A stretch of DNA of 64,000 nt from Cylicocyclus nassatus (GCA_958299035.1 CATQJL010000223.1:80741322-80805321); one strand, 5' to 3'; shown: positions 1 through 12,039, numbered from the stretch's first letter. Notes: generated from the letters alone by a model not told the origin. Made by a program: numbers and translations.

Positions 1-224
1 CAGAGGCGTAGCTACGTAGCACTCTTTGTCTTTTGACAAATATACTTGTTGTGAGAATCTACACAGAGATAAAATGCTAACAACTAGGGCGATATATGGA
101 GACATTCGGAGGTGTAGAGCGTTGCTTACTACATTGCGATCAGCTCTTTGGCGTGGTCTTAAGTTAAACATGGATTGAGATGGTTCTTTCTGATTTTGAT
201 TTTTGTTCAGATTGGCCTCTTTTG

Positions 225-3200
225 CAGTTCTGTCCTCCAATTCAAGGGGTATCAAGAGATTCACTGGTCTGCGTATCTGTTTTTTGATGGGAGGATCACT
301 ACTGCTTCTCTTATTTCGCCATCTTCGCCCGTCGCTAGTTTTCTTATACGGCCCATTCTTCAGGAATGTCTGGGTTGGACGGCATCCGTAATGAGCACGC
401 AATCATCTTCTCGAGGCAGCGCTTTCGATTTGTTGTGCCCTACTTCCAACTTGTGTTTCTCTCGCAAGGCTGTGAGGTATTGCGTCTTCCAAACTTCCCA
501 GAACTTGTCAGTAGACTTGCGAAATCTTTTTAGAGCTTGAATGCTTTGTAGCTTCGTGCGAAGTACCATTTGTTCCTCAGATGACAAGTAAGGTGGGTCA
601 TCCGTGTTTGAAGTAGCTATTTCGATTGGATAATCGAGAGTGATATTATTCTGCACGAAGTCAATTGGTCTGATGATGGTTTCGTTGCACTCATCCGAGC
701 TTATATAAACTACTCAGATAACCGCCGGGGGCAGGCGGCCATGCGAATTTTGAGCAAGCGCGCACCGGAAAAATAGTTCGTTGATTTTTTGCGGCCCGCT
801 TGCAGAAATTTGGAAGAAAGTTGGCGAAATTAAAGACGAAAGCTTGAAGAACAATCGCGGTTTCTTTATGGATTAGCTGCGGCGCAGTGGCCGCATTCTC
901 GCGGACTTTCCGCGAGAATATGCAAAAATTTCGAGGGCCGCACGGTCCTTTGTGGAGGACCGCTCAACCCTCAGGTACTTTCCGCTGAGAGAAAGTACCT
1001 CAAACTTGAGTAACTAAACCAACGGTGACCCTCTGCCACACAGAGTCTTGCCTGCGCTCGACGTACGCCCGAAAATGCCTAAAAAGAGTCCGAGCGCTTG
1101 CTGAAAATTTGGCCAGCGCTCGCTGAAAGAAATTATTTGCGGAGCGCTTGCAGGAAATTTTGTATTGCTGCCCGCTGGCAGATTATGCGACAGTAAAGGA
1201 AGTACCGCTCTCTGAAGGTTTGGCCACGCCCCAAAATTCTGCTGACCGCCTGCAGAAAAGCGCGAGTTTGCGGACCGCCTGCCCCCGGCGATTATCTGAG
1301 TAGAGGCCTCGTATTGAGTAAAGCTTCAATCTCAACAAGAGTAGTTGACATTTCTTCAAATGTGGGTGTCGATCCTTCCAAAGTCTTGTAGAGCGCGTAT
1401 TTAATTGATCTAATCAGGCGCTCATAAAATCCTCCTTGCCATGGTGCGAATGGAGTGATGTGCTTCCACTCGATTTCGTGATCGCTAATCTCTCTTGCGA
1501 CTGTTGTCTCGTGGTGCAAGTTTTTGGTGCCTGTTAAAATCTCCTCTCCCAAGAGAAATGTGGGAGCATTATCACTTGTGATAGACTTCGGGACTCCCCT
1601 TCTCCCGAAAAATCGTCGGAGCATGTTTAGGAAGGCTATGGTTGAAAGATCCGTCACTACCCGTCACTACATCTAGATAGACAAGTCTAGTTACCGTGCA
1701 AGTGATAATGGCTCCGTAGCATTTACTTGTGTTGTCTTCGTTGCCTTTTATTGTCAGCGGTCCAAAGTAGTCTAACCCGACGTGCTGAAATGGACTCGTC
1801 TGCTGTACCCTTACTTGTGGCAAGTCACTTTGATTAGGGTACTTGTATGGTCGACTGTTGAAGCGTTGGCATTCTACACACCGTCTGATGAAGCGGGTAA
1901 CTTGTGCTCGTAATTTTGGTATCCAAAACTTTTGACGAACAAGTGCCATTGTATGGCCTATGCCGGGATGTCCTTTGCGGTGATTTTCTCTAATTATTGC
2001 TTCTGATAGCCAAGTATTCTGAAGGATGATATATGGAAATTTTGCTGTGTCATTTAAGCAGCTTCTTCCCATTCTCCCATGGCATCTCAGGAGACCTTCC
2101 TCGTCTTGTTTTATGTTTAGCTGAGGTACTGATTTCAACACTGCTGGAGTACAAAATGTGCGTTGGTGGACACGTATAATGATCTTCTCCGCTATCGTGA
2201 TTTCTTCACCGTGGAGTTCTTCGCAGAAGTGTGCAGTGTACTTGTCGAGCAATGGAGAAAATCGAAGATTGTTTCCAAGTCTGTTTCTTCTTTCCAATAT
2301 GATTTTCAGAAATCGCAAAACTGTAGCTGTGACTCTCTTGACCACAGTATATGGACGACCTCTCAAGCATTCAAGGATATCTTTGTTTTGCTTTCCTTGT
2401 ATGACACCTTGTTTCAGCTTGATTAATGAGTACTGGATCTGTTAGTTGACTAGTATCGTCATCTTGTTCGTTGTTTATCCGAAATAACTTGTAGTTTGCG
2501 ACCCAGTCTTCTGGCGAGCTTTTCAGAAATGGTGGTCCGGTCCACCAGTAATGTTCTTTCAGTTGCTCTTTATTCAATTCTCTTGTCCCGCAATCTGCCG
2601 GATTTTGATCAGTAGGGACATAACCGTAATGGACTTCTATACTTTTACTTGTTAAGTGGTCATTTATTTCAATTATCTCCTTGAGTCGATTAACCACCAT
2701 TATTCCTGCCTCTCTATGTTCTTTTCTCCTAATCCACTTATAAACGATCTCTGAGTCGGTGAAAAGATAAACGTTCCGGATCGTTACGATTGAGCATAGC
2801 TGGGTTACGGCTGAATTGATTACTCTCATTGCTAGCGTGACAGCGTTTAATTCCGATTTTGGTATTGTTGTCTGGTACTTGAGTAACGGCAGTTCAACTT
2901 TTGCTAACAAAAGATGAGTAGAATTTCTCAATTTCAAGTACATGCACATGGCTATAGCTTCCGTGCTGGCATCTGCGAATGCTGCTATGTCCACTTCCGC
3001 ATGTTTTTTGGCCACAAATCTGGGTACTTCTTTGCTGAAACCTTGCATCTCCTGGCATATCCGTTGCCATTTCTCGAAGCGAATATCTGATACAGCAGTG
3101 TCCCAGTCCAACTTGTCCTTCCACATTGAATGAAGGAATACTTGTGACTTGTGCATCAGCGGTAGCATCCATTCCATGGGGTCGTAGATGGAGGCTATTG

Positions 3201-4962
3201 CACTTGTGACTGTTCGTTTGGTTATCACTGTGGGGGTGGTAATCTTGCACGAAACTATGAGCTGGTCTGTTAGAGAATTCCTAATACCTTTGGGACGAAT
3301 TCTGACGATCTGTCCGTCCCTGTAATCCTGTCGCTTACTTGTTTGTCGTTGCATACGAATTCGCGGATGTTCATGCTCAATTCTTTGAACATTTGTTTGA
3401 TTTTGTGATAGCAGTCTGACGCTTCATCCCTTGTATCCAACGTGACAATCAGGTTGTCAACGTACAGGTTCTCTTTTATCTCTTGTGTGAACCTGGCAAG
3501 GTTCTTGTATTGGTCTAGGTGATAATGTGTAGTTGCAGCGAGGAGAAAGGGGGAGGCATTCAAGCCAAAGGGCACCCTTGTGAATCTCAGAATTAGCACA
3601 TTTTCTTGAGTAGGAGGTAGTGTGGGATTTCGAAGCCAAAGACATCTGGTTGCGTCGCGGTCTTCCTTGTGGAGTCTCACTTGTAGAAATGCTTTTTCTA
3701 CATCCGAGATCATGGCAATCCGTCCCATTCGAAAACGTAATAGCACTCCGAATAGTTGCGGTAGGATAACTGGACCTCTATGTAGGGCGTCATTGAGTGA
3801 AGAGCAGTTTCTATAATGTGCAGAGGCGTCATATACTACTCTCAGCTTTGTTGTCGTCTTATGAGGAGTTATAACAGTTTGGTGAGGTAGGTAATGTAGG
3901 TGCTTGTAGTGCTTATAGTCTGTTTCTTCTTCTGGGACGTATTCGAGGACGTTACGACGTAGCTGGTCTTGAAATACTTCGTCGTATTTGTGTAGCATGT
4001 CCGGATCTTTACGAAGAGAGTTCCAGAGACTAACAAGCCTTCGCTGAGCTATAGCTTTGTTGTCCGGCAAATCTGTTACGTGTTCCTTCCATGGTAGTCG
4101 GACATAGTATCCATCTTCGCGTTTTTCAATTGTTTCCATGAAATGTTGTAAAACGCTTTTGTCTATTTGGGCTTGTTCGAAGTTTTCTGAATGACAAAAT
4201 CTCTCCGTGCCGGCAGCTTCTAGTGACCAGAATTTCTCCCACTTTGCTTGTTCGTCATCTTCGTCTTTTTCGTTGATAGCGCGTTCACTTGTGCATGTAG
4301 AGTCCAGTATCCATCCCACTTGTCTTCTTCTTCAAAATTGGTGTGCTCTTTTGTTGGCTTGAGTTGTCCCGATACCAGATAGCCCATTTGCGTTTCAATA
4401 AGGTGTAATCCGGAGGGCAGGCGAAGTTGAGGTTTGTCAATATTGATGAAGGACCTTGAACTTGTCGCATCCCAGCAGAATTTGCGGTTTCACTTTCCTC
4501 TTGATCCCAATCGCTTCAAGCGGGATATTCTTTTCGCGAAGGTAGTTAATGTCTTCGTTGGATAATGCAGGACTTTCGAAAGGTTTAGATATTATGTCGT
4601 GCGTAAGGAGGTCGATCGTGATCTCATCGCCTCCGGTGTCCCACGCCTTCAACTGCACCAGGGAACAGGGTTTTTCTTGTATCTTTTTATATCCAAAGGT
4701 AAGTAATCGCAGATTTTGTTTCCGAATCGTAGGAAGTTGTAGATCGTCTGCTAGTGCTTCGTCTACGTCTTCGTCTCTGCCTCAGCACCAGTGTCAAATA
4801 GTACGCAGACTTTCCTCAGTGTATTATGCTCCTTGTCTAGTACCGTGAGTTCTCCTGTGGGTAGGAAGGTTGTTTGATATGAGCCGAGTTCTTCGGGATT
4901 GGACCGTAGTTCGTAAACTGCTGCGTCTTCTCCACTGTTCTCTTCTTCATGCAGTAGGTGGT
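225..4962 (-). pseudogene. Pao-type pol: protease, RT, RNase H, integrase
   Basis: The protease is marked by FDTGA near 4785-4797 and by PQILLGCD near 4470. RT fills 4319-3270, with DASA, DVEKAFLQVRL, VPFGLNASPF and LYVDNL (YVDN where YVDD is usual). RNase H-like blocks (AAFADAST, LFTDSEIVYKWI) follow in 3354-2371. Integrase occupies 2366-1303, with an HX3H..CX2C zinc site (GHPGIGH..CVECQ), VGLDYFGPL, ITSDNAPTF and GGFYERL as the DDE residues. The DUF5641-like tail (FWEVWKTQYLTALRE) lies at 656-360 and continues, with stops, to about 225. Frameshifts occur in the protease, after RT and in integrase, where a 10-bp tandem duplication near 1650-1672 shifts the frame. A TA-flanked MITE at 713-1300 splits the integrase end. 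Confidence 0.88.
713..1300. mobile_element. TA-flanked MITE inside integrase
   Basis: The ends are inverted repeats: CTCAGATAACCGCCGGGGGC on the left, and on the right its complement (GCCCCCGGCGATTATCTGAG). They are flanked by TA at 711-712 and 1301-1302. The surrounding integrase reading frame continues across the site (..LLNTRPL to the left, YISSDE to the right), so one TA plus 588 bp was added. TA duplication and inverted ends suggest a Tc1/mariner-type mobilised MITE. It is GC-rich and has no transposase frame. Confidence 0.85.
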
Positions 4963-7015
4963 TTACTTCTTTTGCTTGATTCGTGAAAAAGCTTTTGATT
5001 GCACTTGTTTTTCAGCGTTCTTCTGAGTCACTCTGTCTTCTAACTGTGACGAGGTCGTATTCACGGGTGCCTTCGCAAAACAGCATGACGTGTGATGTGG
5101 TCCTTGGCAGTTGAAGCACTTACGCTTTAGGCACTGGGTGCTCGTATGCGTCGGAGATGCGCAGATTAGACACAATTTGTGATCCCGTAGGTATTGTGAA
5201 CGTGTCCTTGGGGATGAGTACTTTGTGCACATGATGGACTTGTGATTTTCGCCGCAGTACATGCATACTCGCACGTAATCTTGAGCGAGTCCTTTCGGCG
5301 ATTTTGTCTTCACAGGACTAGCATGTGCTTGTTGAGTTTCCTTACTTGTGTATAAGGATACCATCTCTTGGCATGCTATGACTTCATCAATGAGGTTCAG
5401 GAGATCTTGCATTTGAAAAGGTGTTTGTTTCTCCACAGCTTGTTTCTTCGTTAGAACGTTGCGCTGGATGTATACAGGGAACTTTGACAACACTTGTTTT
5501 TGTATCCATTGACCATCAACATTCTCTCCCTTATGTTCCAATTGAGCCATAATCGCTTGCAGTTGTTCGAGAAGAGGTCTCTGATCTTTCAGAGAAGTCG
5601 ATTTTGGAAAACATTCTTCAAATTTTTTGATGAGACGTTGTATGACCAGGGCTCGGCACGAGGTGGCTAGTTGAAAATGCAAAAAACGAAATCCCCCTTG
5701 ACTTTCGCGAATTTTTACGAAGTCCCTTTTGACCCTAGACCAGGGCTCGGCACGAGGTGGCATCCCGAAATTGCAAAAAATGGAGTCCCTTCTGATTTCA
5801 ATGAAATTACAACATCCGCCACGAGATATTCGAAGAGAAAATACATGAAAATAAACGGAAAAAAGCAACAGCAGAGAAAAAAACGAAAAAGAATCATCGA
5901 ACACACGCGATGATATTCATATTCTCTGGATTGGCGGCGTGATGTATCTATCGTGCAGCATTACGCGCCTAGAGCAGCCTTTCCGCCGCCATTCAAAATT
6001 TTCAAGGGGCTATAGCTAAGCGGGGAGAGGGGGGTTTGAGGCGGTTTGGGAACCAGTTTGTAGGGTTTGGGAGGTAGATGAAAAGTATGTAAAGAAAGTA
6101 GAAAAATTATGTGCGTGAGGAAAAATTTATGACTTTTTCTTTCCTAAGCCACCTCAGGTGGCTATCCAGGTGGCTTGAAAGCCACCTAACTCCGAAAAAA
6201 GTTGAGCACGCCTCTAGTTCACATAATTTTTTCATAATTTTTCATACTTCGTCCTAACTCCCCATTGCCCATCTACACACCTATTTTGGTGTCATTTCAT
6301 CTACACTTCGCTGTAAACAAACCTTTTGTTTATTTGCTAGCGGCATGCCGGCAGCGTGGCGGCCGCAGATCGAAAGACAACGTTATGCTCTTCCGCAAAA
6401 ACGATATCCCCTTTGCTTTTTTCCCAAAAACGATATCCAGCTTGCTTGCTAAGCCACCTGTGCCGTGCCCTGTGTATGACTTCTTTTCGATTTGTGAAGG
6501 AGAAAGTTTACTACTTTCGAGTAGTTTTCACTTGTAATCTGGAATTTCCTGACTGACTCCCGAGCTTCTCCTTTTAAAGCGTTAAGAAGATAATGGAATT
6601 TGTATAGCTCCGGTACGTCTTGTGAGTGGACGCTGGTACTAAAAAGTTCCCAGAAGTTGTCCCATTCCCATATGTCTCCTCCAAACGAGGGTATGGGTAT
6701 AGCAGGAAGTTCCACCTTCTTTGCCTGAACGTTCGTAACGGCGCACTGTTCTTCGTGTTGATTTGAAGTTGTCTTGGTATTACTTGCTCTTAGAGCGCGA
6801 CTTCGGCCTTGTAGTGTGAGCACATAGTCAAATGCAGTTGCAAGAGATGACTCCGCTTTTGCGACGTACTCTTCGAAGTCTTCTGGCTCGTTTGGTTCCG
6901 GCTGACTCAAAAATCCGTACTCTTGAAGAGCGTATTCGACCTTGGAGGTGGCAGCTTCGATAGTGCCAATGGCTTCCTCCAGGCGTTGGATGTGGCCTCT
7001 TGTCGTTTGGGCCAT
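4963..7015 (-). pseudogene. Pao-type gag, interrupted by a hAT MITE
   Basis: The likely start is the minus-strand ATG at 7015 (MAQTTRGHIQRLEE). The first part has an acidic N-terminus and then the gag core typical of Pao elements (LPAIPIPSFGGD..WDNFWELF, later LLNALKGEARE). At 6472 the gene is cut by an 826-bp hAT-type insertion and resumes at 5646 (IQRLIKKFEECF), about one base out of frame, so there is also a small indel next to the insertion. The C-terminal part carries three cysteine/histidine knuckles (CMYCGENH.., CLICASPTH.., CFNCQGPHH..), the nucleic-acid-binding end of Gag. It ends with a stop at 4963. In a live element this protein would form the particle that packages element RNA. 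Confidence 0.85.
5647..6472. mobile_element. Non-autonomous hAT-type element in gag
   Basis: The element begins CAGGGCTCGGCACGAGGTGG and ends with the near complement (CCACCTGTGCCGTGCCCTG). It is flanked by the identical 8-bp target duplication TGTATGAC (5639-5646 and 6473-6480). CAGGG ends plus an 8-bp duplication are the hallmark of the hAT superfamily. No transposase frame is visible. The left terminus occurs twice (CAGGG at 5647 and at 5741, 94 bp apart), and an internal hairpin of the AGGTGGC/GCCACCT type sits near 6148-6190. Confidence 0.88.
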
Positions 7016-7253
7016 GGATTTTGATTCGGTTTCGGATGTACTAAACTTGTGTACTCTTTCTTCTTTAAACTGTGAAATAATTCTGATAATGATTACATAT
7101 ACAGTCAACAATGTCTTGTTATAGAGCTTGCAAATATAGTATTTATATGAACAGTCTTAGCGCTTTCAAACCCATTTTGAATTCCAAAAGTTTACAAAAG
7201 GCATAACCCGACGTTTACCATATAGAGCTACCGTGCAAAATAAAGGTCATATA
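7016..7253 (-). other. Leader region of the Pao element
   Basis: This stretch precedes the gag start on the minus strand. It holds no recognisable coding frame, primer-binding site or LTR copy. A foldback element begins right next to it and may have replaced or split the 5' LTR. Confidence 0.4.
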
Positions 7254-7861
7254 CAGGATGTCCAGAAAAATGTACCTACTGTTTGATTGTAAACGACTCT
7301 CTTGTAATGAAGTGTTTCGAGAAGCTTTAGGTACCATTTCGTAGAGTGGAGTAAAACTTAGGTTCACTTTATGGAGCGAATCATCTATCGCTCTTCCTTA
7401 CTGTAGAATTACGGTAGAAACCTTGACAAGAATTTTACACTGATTTTACACACATGAAGTTTACACCTTACTGTGACGCTCCTTTTCTGAATTATGCCCG
7501 GTAAATCGCAATAACTCGTTTCCCAGCATTTGCCAGAAATGCAATTACACCGTCAAAAAAGCTGATAACACTCGTAAAAAGTTGTTAGGTGGAATCAGCA
7601 TGCGCAAAAATCCTAGTACATGATTTTTCAGATTTTCTGAAAAAAATTCGTTAGGTGGTAAATTTCACAATGGTTGCATATGCTGGAAATTCTTATGTAA
7701 TTCTACAGTAATGAAGAGAGATCGATGATTCACTCCATAATGTAAATCTAATTGTAAGTTTAACCTCGCTCTACAAAATGGTACCTAAAGCTTCTCGAAA
7801 TACTTCATTACAAGAGAGTTACTTACAATCAAACGGTAGGTACTTTTTTCTGGGCACCCTG
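7254..7861. mobile_element. Foldback MITE, family C (CAGGGTGTCC ends), copy 1
   Basis: The two ends are long inverted repeats. The left reads CAGGATGTCCAGAAAAATG and is followed by GTAAACGACTCTCTTG; the right has the mirrored versions and ends GGGCACCCTG. TA lies on both sides (7252-7253, 7862-7863). A second full copy with nearly the same ends lies at 38749-39422 and a partial one at about 22041-22280. TA flanks and CAGGGTGTCCC-type ends suggest Tc1/mariner mobilisation. GGAATCAGC occurs inside at 7591-7599. Confidence 0.8.
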
Positions 7862-8056
7862 TATGTGATCAGCGTGCTAAACAACATTCTAGACAAAATT
7901 TTAGCGCTATTTTCACTTTACGAGTCAACTAATTTAAATTAGCGCCAGAGCGGCTAACGGCGACTGACAGCTGCTGAAGATGGTTAACGACTGCTCTCCG
8001 TGGCTACCGGAGCGGTAATGGAGGCACCCTTAGCTTAGGCGGTCAGCTACAAAGTG

Positions 8057-8527
8057 CTCTTACAAAGGAACGATACTTGATCGAAGTGCAGTATCCATGC
8101 GAGATGTATGTTGTCATAAAGAGCACGGAACCCTGATTCCAAATCTGTTATCATTACCTGCAGAACGCTTCTAGGATGGGAGTTGTGAGAATTTCTTGAA
8201 GCAAAAATTCAAGGTTTTGGCTAGGGTAAAAACGCGGTTGAGGTCTTTCCAGCGCTTGAATGGAGTAACAACTGGTTTGAATTATTGAACTGAAGGTATT
8301 AACGCACAAAGCGCCTTGGCCATTCAAGTTTACAGACAGCACTTCTGTATAATTTTAATGTAATTGAGCCTCAAAAGTTTTATATCCGAAAATATCCGTA
8401 ACTCCCCTCCCAGAAGCGCTTTGCAAATACTGAAAACAGGTTTGGAATCAGCGTTCCATGCTCTATAGGAATATACACATTTTCTGTCGAAAAGCCACTT
8501 TGACCAAGTATCCTTTCCTTGTTAGAG
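8057..8527. mobile_element. Foldback MITE, family A, copy 1
   Basis: The left arm starts CTCTTACAAAGGAACGATAC and the right arm ends with the related inverse (GTATCCTTTCCTTGTTAGAG). Inside, each arm carries the core CTGATTCCAAATCTG (8133-) or its inverse (8441-). The same arm layout recurs at 14169-14829 and, diverged, at 19629-20259. No coding potential is seen. Confidence 0.72.
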
Positions 8528-9906
8528 TACATTACTCAAAACGAAGTACGAACTTACCGCGATGGCTAGGTAGGCTGAGGCTGCTCACTACATTTAATGC
8601 CATTTGAAGCATGACAGTCTACACAAAATGAACGTTTGAAAACTTGACCACTGTAATGATCAAAGCACTGAACCTTTTATGGTACACAAAGAGTGTGTCA
8701 GCTATGTCATGGAAGTGGACGATTTTCTTAATACAAGGTTGTATGAGTCGCGCACATTGAGAATCCAGACGTTATGGGTTTTATGTATCCGAAAATAGAA
8801 ATGAACAAAGAGTAAAACCCTGGCTGCATTCTGAAACAGCAATTTTATGTCTAATAAAAATGCAAATTTGAGAACGTACTTTGGGGAAAAAGTAAAGGAG
8901 AAGTTTTTGTTGTTTCTTGAATTATACATGGCATTTTGGTTGAAGCGAATTGAGAGTCTTTTACCTGTATGCACGCACTCTTACCGTCGAGAAGGAACTT
9001 GGAAAAGGAGTTTCAGATTTTTTGCTTTGAAGACATGCAATAGCAATACTCATTCCAGTCAAGCTGTAAATTTCGGTGTTTTGTTGATTCTTGGGGATCC
9101 TTGAGGGTCCACGCTCATTTTAAAGGCGTTTGTTTATATAAAAAGAAAGTACGGAGATATGTTGAGAGAGTTATCGATTCCTCGAAAGGATGTTGTGAAA
9201 ATGAAGCCTCTTATGAACCGCAGCTTGAAGATGGGGGTAACGAATATGGGATGACGTCACTTCGCTTGTACAGCAAAAACATGATTATCACTGTCGTGGA
9301 TCTCGCCAACAGCTCTCTATTCCTAGTACGCCGTATGAGGGTCAACGAACCGAAAAAATTTGAACATCCGTGAAACACTAGTCGGCATCCGCTTTGCTGC
9401 CCATAGCATGCCATCACTCGAACGCGAACAGCGCACGAATTTTGACTCAGCAACAATGAAACTGTTTCTCTCCTCTTGCGGCTTGTCAAAAAATTTTTCA
9501 TCCATCTCTTTCTACTGACCCGACTCGCTCTTCCCTCCCTTTCCCCGTCCCTCACGGCCCTTTTCCAATACAAGCTTACTAATGGTTTTTTGAGTCATAG
9601 CATCGTGCCAATCGCGAAATAGAAAGAGCTCTACTGCTTATTTTTACGAAACTATGCAAGTATTTTGAATGCGGTCCATAAAAAAGATGCCAAAAATCAA
9701 CAAGTCTATAGAAGAGCAAGCAAATCCCCCAAAAAATAACCTAAAACCTTCTCGAGGTTGAAAACATATGTTTGCAGAGTTTCAGCTCAATCGGTTCACG
9801 CATAGAGGAATGTATAGAAAACATCCTCAAACATTCATAAATAGATTAACTGGCTAAACTTTCGTACAACTTTGTAAAATATGCTTTTAAAGACGAATAG
9901 GCTCAC
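8528..9906. other. Gene-free stretch
   Basis: Only short open frames (at most 120 codons) with no recognisable motif, no clear splice-site chain and no repeat ends. An imperfect palindrome (GTGCTGCAC..GTGCAGCAC) lies just to the right, near 9926-9946. I see no supportable gene. Confidence 0.4.
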
Positions 9907-9910
9907 TTAA

Positions 9911-10452
9911 CACGTTTCGAACCGGTGCTGCACATGGTGCAGCACGCTGCTTTGAAGTTTCTTTCTGACGTTTGCAGGAGATTTTCTTTGTTTCCGAAGT
10001 TGTTGAGTCAAAGCTCTAAGCTCTTACTTTTTGAATGACACTGTAGAGCTGAGCCGCCGATATTTGTTTACGAGATATGAGGACAAATCGAACAACAGTT
10101 GCAACGAAGTGCGGCAACGCGAACGACGCGTGCGACGTCGCAACTTTTCCTTGCTCCAGTTTCAAAGAGATAAACCGTAGTTTCAATATTGACGAGTACA
10201 GTGTACAACATAGATACTTTTAGATACTATTTGAAACTGAGTTCTTGCTCCCATCTTTCAAGAAAACACAAGAGTCCCTCTCAAGCGACAAAATTCAAAC
10301 GCTTCGAATTCACCCAGAACTTTGTATATGGAGCTTATCTGACATGCTGATTACAGATGTAGTCCACAGGCGGCCAAATAAGGTTCCTTTGCTGGCTAAC
10401 GGCCAAACGTACACCCTTTTTCGCCGCGCGCGATTTCGCGGTCCGAAACGTG
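9911..10452. mobile_element. TTAA-flanked MITE
   Basis: The left terminus CACGTTTCGAACCG follows TTAA at 9907-9910. The right terminus CGGTCCGAAACGTG is its near-perfect complement and is followed by TTAA at 10453-10456. TTAA duplication is typical of piggyBac-type transposition. No transposase frame is visible. Confidence 0.68.
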
Positions 10453-10473
10453 TTAAAGATGTTAGTTGTATAA

Positions 10474-10675
10474 GGCCCCTGGCAGACTTCACGCGATTTG
10501 ATCGTCGCGACTGAATCGCCAAGATTTCCATTCATTTTCATTTCACATTCAAAAATTTCGGGCTGGAAAAGTATCACAACCGAATGCAAGTTGATCGACA
10601 TGGAATGATGTTGTAACAGTTGTCTCGTCGCGATTTAGTCGCGACGAGAAAATCGCGTGAAGTCTGCCCGGAGCC
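10474..10675. mobile_element. TAA-flanked Harbinger-like MITE
   Basis: Inverted arms of about 40 bp start GGCCCCTGGCAGACTTCACG; the right arm ends with the mirrored sequence ..GAAGTCTGCCCGGAGCC. TAA lies on both sides (10471-10473, 10676-10678). A 3-bp TAA duplication with GG-start ends fits PIF/Harbinger MITEs. The arms are rich in GTCGCGAC. Confidence 0.75.
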
Positions 10676-10678
10676 TAA

Positions 10679-11319
10679 GACTGTTCACAGACTTTTCAAG
10701 CGACCGCAATAAAATGAAAGCTGCATGAAGAAGCAGGATAGCCGCATGCTCTATTATATCGCCGTTATAAAAGTTAATAATAACAATTCGGTATTAGTCA
10801 AAAGCTAAACAGCCTCTTGTCCTATATTTACTCCCAGCGTGGGTCTATGAAAAAATTACAATCAACGTTTACTAAAGCTATCACACTTCTAATTAAGCGC
10901 TGTGTTAGGCCATTCAAAAAGCCCTGTCAGTCCCTTGAATGAGGTTCATTATTGAGTGCAAGCGAAATGCGCTGGCTCAAAGTGTATTCTTAAAAGCAGC
11001 GTCTGAGCACAAAATTCCAGAAAATCCACTTACCGGAGGTTATCCGCAAATCCGAAAATCCACATTGGAAGATGCTCCGAACATAAGCAATTTGAACGTT
11101 TTACCATTTCCTCTATAGTATCCGCAGCTATCCACTCGCCCATCCTTCCAAAACTAACATTTCACGGCGCCACTAACTTAAGCGATCCGATGTCATCCTG
11201 GGAAACCATCACTAATAACTTTTTAAGGGACGCGGATTTGGTATTAGTGCAAGAAGACCTGCACACCCCTCTTCGACCCAGCGTCCTTCCCTTGTTAGAT
11301 TGACTCAAAGGGCTCACTA
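10679..11319. other. Gene-free stretch
   Basis: No open frame longer than about 60 codons and no recognised repeat terminus. I see no supportable gene. Confidence 0.35.
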
Positions 11320-11322
11320 TAA

Positions 11323-12039
11323 GGGCCGCATGCACTAACATTGCCGCGGGGAGGGGATCGCCGCTTAAAAGAAAGCTTGATATTTCGAAACTTCAGATAC
11401 CTGGATTTCACGTTGTGTACCTATCCGTAAGTATTCCTACTACCCTTCACTATGAACATGTTGAACAGGAACGAGAAGCTGAACGAACCGCATTTTCCAG
11501 CTTTTGTATGATCCCTGATGATCCTCGGCGCTTTTTTAAAGTCATTTTCCTTTCTCCGAAGTTAATGAAAAACTTCCAAAGCTGTGCAGATTATCTAACC
11601 CAACAGTGCTAAGCATGTTGCTGATGAGAACAAATAATGTTTTGTAGTTATGAAATTTTAGATGATCCACAGGTCGAAATTTGGGATTTACCGAAAAATT
11701 CGACTTTTCAAAAATTCATTTGTTCTCATCAGCGACATGCTTAGTACTGTTGTGTTAGATGTTCAGTACAACTTTGGACGCTTTTCCTCAACTTCGGAGA
11801 AAGAAGAATGACTCTAAAGAAAAGCGCCGGGGATCATCAGGGATCATACAAAAGCTGGAAAATGCGGTTCGTACAGCTTCTCGCTCCTGTTCAACATGTT
11901 TATAGCAAAGGATAGTAGGAATACTTACGGACAGGTAGATAGCGTAAAATCCGTATATCTGGAGCTTCAGAATATGAAGCTTTTTTGAAGCTGCAATCCC
12001 AATCCCCTCCCCAGCGGGAATGTTAGCGCATGCGCCCCT
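11323..12039. mobile_element. Foldback element, family B, copy 1
   Basis: Almost the whole 717 bp folds on itself. The left end is GGGCCGCATGCACTAAC and then GCGGGGAGGGGATC; the right end is the inverse (..CCCCTCCCCAGCGGG, GCGCATGCGCCCC). TAA flanks both sides (11320-11322, 12040-12042). The middle turns around GTTCTCATCAGC. Similar elements lie at 20305-20962 and 39620-40344. The open frames in the arms (such as 11415-11612) are by-products of the arms and not counted as genes. Confidence 0.78.

Larger units (their letters stand above)
175..7230 (-). mobile_element. Degenerate Pao/BEL LTR retrotransposon (minus strand)
   Basis: On the minus strand, reading from about 7015 down to about 225, coding pieces occur in the Pao/BEL order: a gag with a DUF1759-like core, CCHC knuckles, an aspartic protease with DTG, reverse transcriptase, RNase H, a zinc-binding integrase and a C-terminal DUF5641-like tail. 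The reading frame is broken by frameshifts, stops and two inserted MITEs (713-1300 and 5647-6472), so the copy is dead. I could not find a matching pair of LTRs: the left one would lie at or beyond the window edge, and nothing near 7016-7250 or beyond 7863 matches bases 1-174. Boundaries are therefore approximate. Family assignment is from domain order and motifs read by eye. Confidence 0.88.
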
